From the NCBI RefSeq assembly GCF_026790145.1, contig NZ_JALAMS010000003.1, positions 186,001-250,000 on the forward strand: a stretch of 64,000 bases of DNA. Reading direction: 5' to 3'. This document shows positions 61,261 through 64,000 of this stretch, piece after piece. The notes beneath the pieces were generated by a model. It ran no database searches, was not told the DNA's origin, and saw nothing but the letters and a program-made list of their open reading frames with translations. How positions within the stretch are numbered: position 1 is the first letter of the stretch; each line of letters starts with the position of its first letter. Origin of the DNA: Bacillus_I endophytica_A. GTDB taxonomy: Bacteria; Bacillota; Bacilli; Bacillales; Bacillaceae_H. Made by a program: the position numbers and the translations under genes.

Positions 61261-61759
61261 AATGTGAATAACCTCCTTTTTATCTATACTTTTATATTAC
61301 ATGAAGAGGAAGGGAGAATTAAGGATAAAAAGGTAAAGAAGTAAAATTTATGTATTCACAAGACCCTTGCTTACTTTCGGTTCTTATTACATATTTCAAA
61401 CTGGAATGGCTTTTGGGATAAACATCTCAGTGCATGAAAAACAGAATATCTCTTAGAATGAAAGACGTTCCAACACAAAGCATTTTATGAATCAGAAATT
61501 AATTGAAAAAATCATACAAGTATTAATTTGTAGTTGAAAAAATAGGTTTTACCAAGAATCTTTTTACTAAATAAAGAATTATTGGGGATGATAAAATGAG
61601 ATAGAAAGGGAAAAGAGGCGAGCTTGTTTTAATACAAGAGAGGTTCTTTTTCAGTAACTGTAAAGAAATATATGAAAAATTCTGGTTCTTTAGTCCTTTT
61701 GTTTGTTAGATTTAAAGCGTTTTCTTTTGGAAAAGGAAAAATAAAACTAAAATTATATA

Positions 61760-61788
61760 TTGAAATACCGAAATTATACGTATATAAT
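61760..61788 (+). promoter_or_regulatory. brnQ promoter
   Basis: TTGAAA (61760-61765), a 17-base spacer and TATAAT (61783-61788) fit sigma-A well. A second TATAAT (61819-61824) overlaps the CodY box but lacks a clear -35. Confidence 0.75.
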
Positions 61789-61821
61789 ACGTTAATAGTT
61801 CTTAAAATTGTGTTCGATTAT

Positions 61822-61836
61822 AATTTTCGGAAAATT
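61822..61836 (+). promoter_or_regulatory. CodY-binding box
   Basis: AATTTTCGGAAAATT matches the CodY consensus AATTTTCWGAAAATT in 14 of 15 positions. It lies just downstream of the predicted transcription start, a place where CodY acts as a roadblock repressor when branched-chain amino acids and GTP are plentiful. Confidence 0.85.
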
Positions 61837-61886
61837 TTAATTGTTTTCTACAATAGTTAATTTTAATTCTCACGGAGGTTTTGAAT

Positions 61887-63242
61887 ATGTCAACTAGAGT
61901 ACCGACTTCCTTTGTTGTTGTTATCGGTCTTATGCTTTTTGCTCTTTTCTTTGGAGCAGGAAATTTAATATTCCCAGCCATGTTAGGCCAAACAGCGGGA
62001 GAACATATTTGGTCTGCAAACGCTGGATTCCTTGTAACAGGCGTCGGTTTGCCGTTACTTGGTGTACTTGCTCTTGGCTTTTCTGGTAAGGATGATTTGC
62101 AGTCACTAGCAAGCCGCGTAAATCCTGTTTTTGGACTTGTTTTTACGGTTGTTCTTTATTTAGCAATTGGGCCCCTATTTGCAATGCCAAGAGCAGGAAC
62201 AGTGTCATATGAGATTGGAGTTCATCCATTTGTACTTCAATATTTAGGTGAAGATGCAGGGTTCTGGCCACTTCTTGTTTTTACGATTATTTTCTTTAGC
62301 ATTGCGTGCTTTTTTTCACTAAATCCTGCGAAAATTGTCGATTTAGTAGGAAAAATATTGACTCCACTGAAGTTAACCTTTATTGGAATTTTGGTTCTTG
62401 TAGCTTTTATTAATCCTATTGGACCTTTCCAAGCGCCGCGTCCTGAATATATGACACATGCTTTTTCTAAGGGATTCCAAGAAGGGTACTTAACAATGGA
62501 TACGTTAGCATCTTTTGTATTTGGGATCATCATTATTAATGCAATTAAACAAAAGGGAGCTAAAACAAAAGGGCAAATCATGAAAATTTGCGTGCAGGCG
62601 ACTGTTATTGCAGCCGTGATTTTAGCTGTAATTTATACCGCGCTTTCTTATATGGGGGCATCAAGCGTTTCAGAGCTTGGTCACTTAGATAATGGTGGAA
62701 CAGTATTAGCACGTGTTTCAGATTACTATTTCGGTTCTTATGGCGCTATTCTTTTAGGACTTATGATTACTGTAGCTTGCTTAACAACAAGCGTTGGCTT
62801 AATTACAGCTTGTTCAGCTTTCTTCCATAAGTTATTTCCGTCTGTTTCATATAAAGCTATTGCAATTACTTTATCTGTATTCAGTGCAATCATTGCTAAT
62901 ATTGGTCTTACTCAGCTTATTGCTATTTCAGTTCCAGTATTAACGATTATTTATCCACTAGCTATTGTGCTTATTTTCTTAACATTTTTACATCCTTTAT
63001 TCAAAGGGAGAACAGAAATTTATCAAGGTAGTTTGATTTTAACATTTATTGTTAGTCTTTTTGATGGGCTAGGAGATGCGGGTGTTCATATTACATTTAT
63101 CGACAATCTTTTCGGAAGTATTTTACCGTTATACTCAATTGGTTTAGGATGGATTGTTCCAGCAATTGTTGGAGGGGTAATTGGATATATTGTAAGCCTG
63201 CTTGTATCTAAAAGTTACTATAAAGAAGAGACAAGCAATTAA
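61887..63242 (+). CDS. brnQ: Branched-chain amino acid transporter BrnQ
   Basis: The 451-residue protein of the LIVCS family has about 12 membrane helices, opening with FFGAGNLIFPAMLGQTAG and containing LFAMPRAGTVSYEIG and the long SLNPAKIVDLVGKILTPLKL block. It imports Leu, Ile and Val with Na+ or H+. The start is ATG 61887, nine bases after GGAGG; an in-frame TTG at 61881 is too close to the site. The CodY box upstream agrees with this substrate. It is monocistronic with its own terminator. Confidence 0.94.
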   Translation: MSTRVPTSFVVVIGLMLFALFFGAGNLIFPAMLGQTAGEHIWSANAGFLVTGVGLPLLGVLALGFSGKDDLQSLASRVNPVFGLVFTVVLYLAIGPLFAMPRAGTVSYEIGVHPFVLQYLGEDAGFWPLLVFTIIFFSIACFFSLNPAKIVDLVGKILTPLKLTFIGILVLVAFINPIGPFQAPRPEYMTHAFSKGFQEGYLTMDTLASFVFGIIIINAIKQKGAKTKGQIMKICVQATVIAAVILAVIYTALSYMGASSVSELGHLDNGGTVLARVSDYYFGSYGAILLGLMITVACLTTSVGLITACSAFFHKLFPSVSYKAIAITLSVFSAIIANIGLTQLIAISVPVLTIIYPLAIVLIFLTFLHPLFKGRTEIYQGSLILTFIVSLFDGLGDAGVHITFIDNLFGSILPLYSIGLGWIVPAIVGGVIGYIVSLLVSKSYYKEETSN

Positions 63243-63256
63243 GGTTCAGTAAGAGA

Positions 63257-63287
63257 GCAGCTAGAACATTTTCTAGCTGCTTTTTTT
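63257..63287 (+). terminator. brnQ terminator
   Basis: GCAGCTAGAA / TTCTAGCTGC followed by T7. Confidence 0.92.
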
Positions 63288-63652
63288 ATGGAGAAAAAAG
63301 CCTTTTTGTTATGTGAATTGATTAGTGACAAATGTTAATTTTACCTATATTATGGTAAATAAGAGTGGGGCTTAAGACTTATTATTGAAAATGGGATGAA
63401 GTTTAATTACAGAAAATATATAATGGAAAAGGAGTCTTTTTGAGACCTCTTTTTTGTTGATATAGTTTGTAGAAGAAGGGTAAAAGGTATACATAATTGT
63501 CAGTCAGAATATATTTAAAAATCACATCAGACCTTATCTCCGTTCCTTAAAATAACTTACGCTAAAATGAAAATTCTTTTTTTATTACATTAATGTGAAC
63601 AATTTTTGTACACAACAGGGAGAAACAGAAAGGGTTATTGGAGGAATTTATA
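63288..63652. other. Intergenic region before the acyltransferase gene
   Basis: 365 AT-rich bases. An imperfect hairpin with T6 near 63427-63456 could be a weak terminator. No promoter or RNA stands out. Confidence 0.4.
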
Positions 63653-64000
63653 TTGAGCAACAAAACGCATCATCGATATGTCTATGGACTAGATGGACTT
63701 CGAGCGTTTGCCGTGTTATCAGTTATTGCTTATCATCTGAATTTTAGTTGGGCCAAGGGAGGATTTCTCGGAGTTGATGTTTTCTTCGTGCTGTCCGGGT
63801 ACTTGATCACTTCTATTATTTTACCTTCACATGGAAGCAGACTAACATTTGATTTTCGGGACTTTTGGATAAGACGAATTCGCCGATTACTTCCTGCAGC
63901 ATATGTAATGATTATTGCAACCGTTGTATGGGTTGTCTTATTTAAAGAAGAACTGTTAGCAACTGTACGCGGAGATGCTGTATCATCTTTATTTTATACG
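63653..64000 (+). CDS. Membrane acyltransferase, family 3 (OatA-like), 3' truncated
   Basis: The first 116 codons of an acyltransferase-3 protein are present: YVYGLDGLRAFAVLSVIAYHL with the catalytic-type His, FLGVDVFFVLSGYLIT, and the basic FWIRRIRRLLPAAY segment. Relatives O-acetylate peptidoglycan (OatA) or other surface polysaccharides. The start is TTG at 63653 with GGAGG nine bases before. The gene runs past the window end, so the presence of an SGNH esterase domain, needed to call OatA, cannot be checked. Confidence 0.88.
   Translation, partial: MSNKTHHRYVYGLDGLRAFAVLSVIAYHLNFSWAKGGFLGVDVFFVLSGYLITSIILPSHGSRLTFDFRDFWIRRIRRLLPAAYVMIIATVVWVVLFKEELLATVRGDAVSSLFYT

Larger units (their letters stand above)
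61261..61886. other. 626-base intergenic region with brnQ promoter and CodY box
   Basis: Strongly AT-rich. It contains a sigma-A promoter (61760-61788) and a CodY box (61822-61836) near the right end. A 62-codon frame at 61672 has no ribosome-binding site and AT-biased composition. No T-box was found. Confidence 0.65.

Noticed and set aside
61672..61860. 62-codon frame before brnQ
   Set aside because: No ribosome-binding site, very AT-biased, and it overlaps the brnQ promoter and CodY box.
61261..61886. T-box or other riboswitch controlling brnQ
   Set aside because: No T-box sequence or specifier-stem pattern; the CodY box explains regulation better.
1..64000. CRISPR arrays, insertion sequences, prophage, tRNA or rRNA genes
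   Set aside because: No regularly spaced repeats, transposase, integrase or recognisable structural RNA genes were found.

Overview
The window looks like chromosomal DNA of an S-layer-bearing, motile member of the Bacillaceae (Bacillus sensu lato). The evidence is low G+C, Bacillus-type ribosome-binding sites, an S-layer gene with SLH domains, the Bacillus-type secA2/slaP export pair, csaB, and a block from tagO to csrA (LCP gene, yvyE, degS-degU, degV, comFA-comFC, yvyF, flgM-flgN-flgK-flgL, fliW, csrA) that follows the order known from Bacillus subtilis. I cannot name the species. No tRNA, rRNA, CRISPR array, prophage or insertion sequence was seen.

Bases 1-3200 hold the end of a cell-surface polysaccharide cluster: a WecG/TagA-type glycosyltransferase (partial), a MurJ-family flippase and a Wzy-like polymerase. 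Bases 3400-38500 form an S-layer and cell-envelope island. It has seven genes for SLH-anchored proteins: a glucosaminidase, a frameshifted metallopeptidase with an SLT-like region, an NlpC/P60 hydrolase, the major S-layer protein, a subtilase, a miniature S-layer-like protein and an amidase. It also has slaP and secA2, two NodB deacetylases (one broken), a large secreted subtilase, a CAP-domain protein, and two separate sets of undecaprenyl-phosphate-sugar glycosylation genes (21.5-26.4 kb and 26.4-29.1 kb). Bases 38600-45000 carry csaB, a GT4 enzyme, an Alg14/Alg13-like pair, a second MurJ-family flippase and tagO. These are the expected machinery for making, pyruvylating and exporting the secondary cell-wall polysaccharide that SLH domains bind.

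Bases 45000-57000 are the regulatory, competence and flagellar block, with two good sigma-D promoters. A comFB gene, yviE and hag are not at their B. subtilis positions. Bases 57000-64000 hold a TPP riboswitch controlling a thiamine-pyrimidine salvage pair (ylmB-tenA), a 55-codon gene on the minus strand, a sigma-B-promoted GlsB/YeaQ-type membrane protein, an MBL-fold protein, a CodY-box-preceded branched-chain amino-acid transporter, and the start of an acyltransferase.

My working model is one surface system. TagO, the glycosyltransferases, flippases and polymerase build a wall polysaccharide; CsaB pyruvylates it; SecA2/SlaP export the S-layer protein; SLH-anchored hydrolases and proteases dock on the same polymer; and the Und-P-sugar modules probably decorate it or the S-layer. 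The most unusual items are an A-AAA-AAG slippery heptamer exactly where the SLH metallopeptidase changes frame, a 25-base relic of the S-layer gene start 13 kb from the intact gene, two candidate small RNAs, a perfect 14-base copy of the 16S rRNA 3' end between the S-layer and NlpC genes, and the duplicated GT-C glycosyltransferases around a csbB-gtrA pair.
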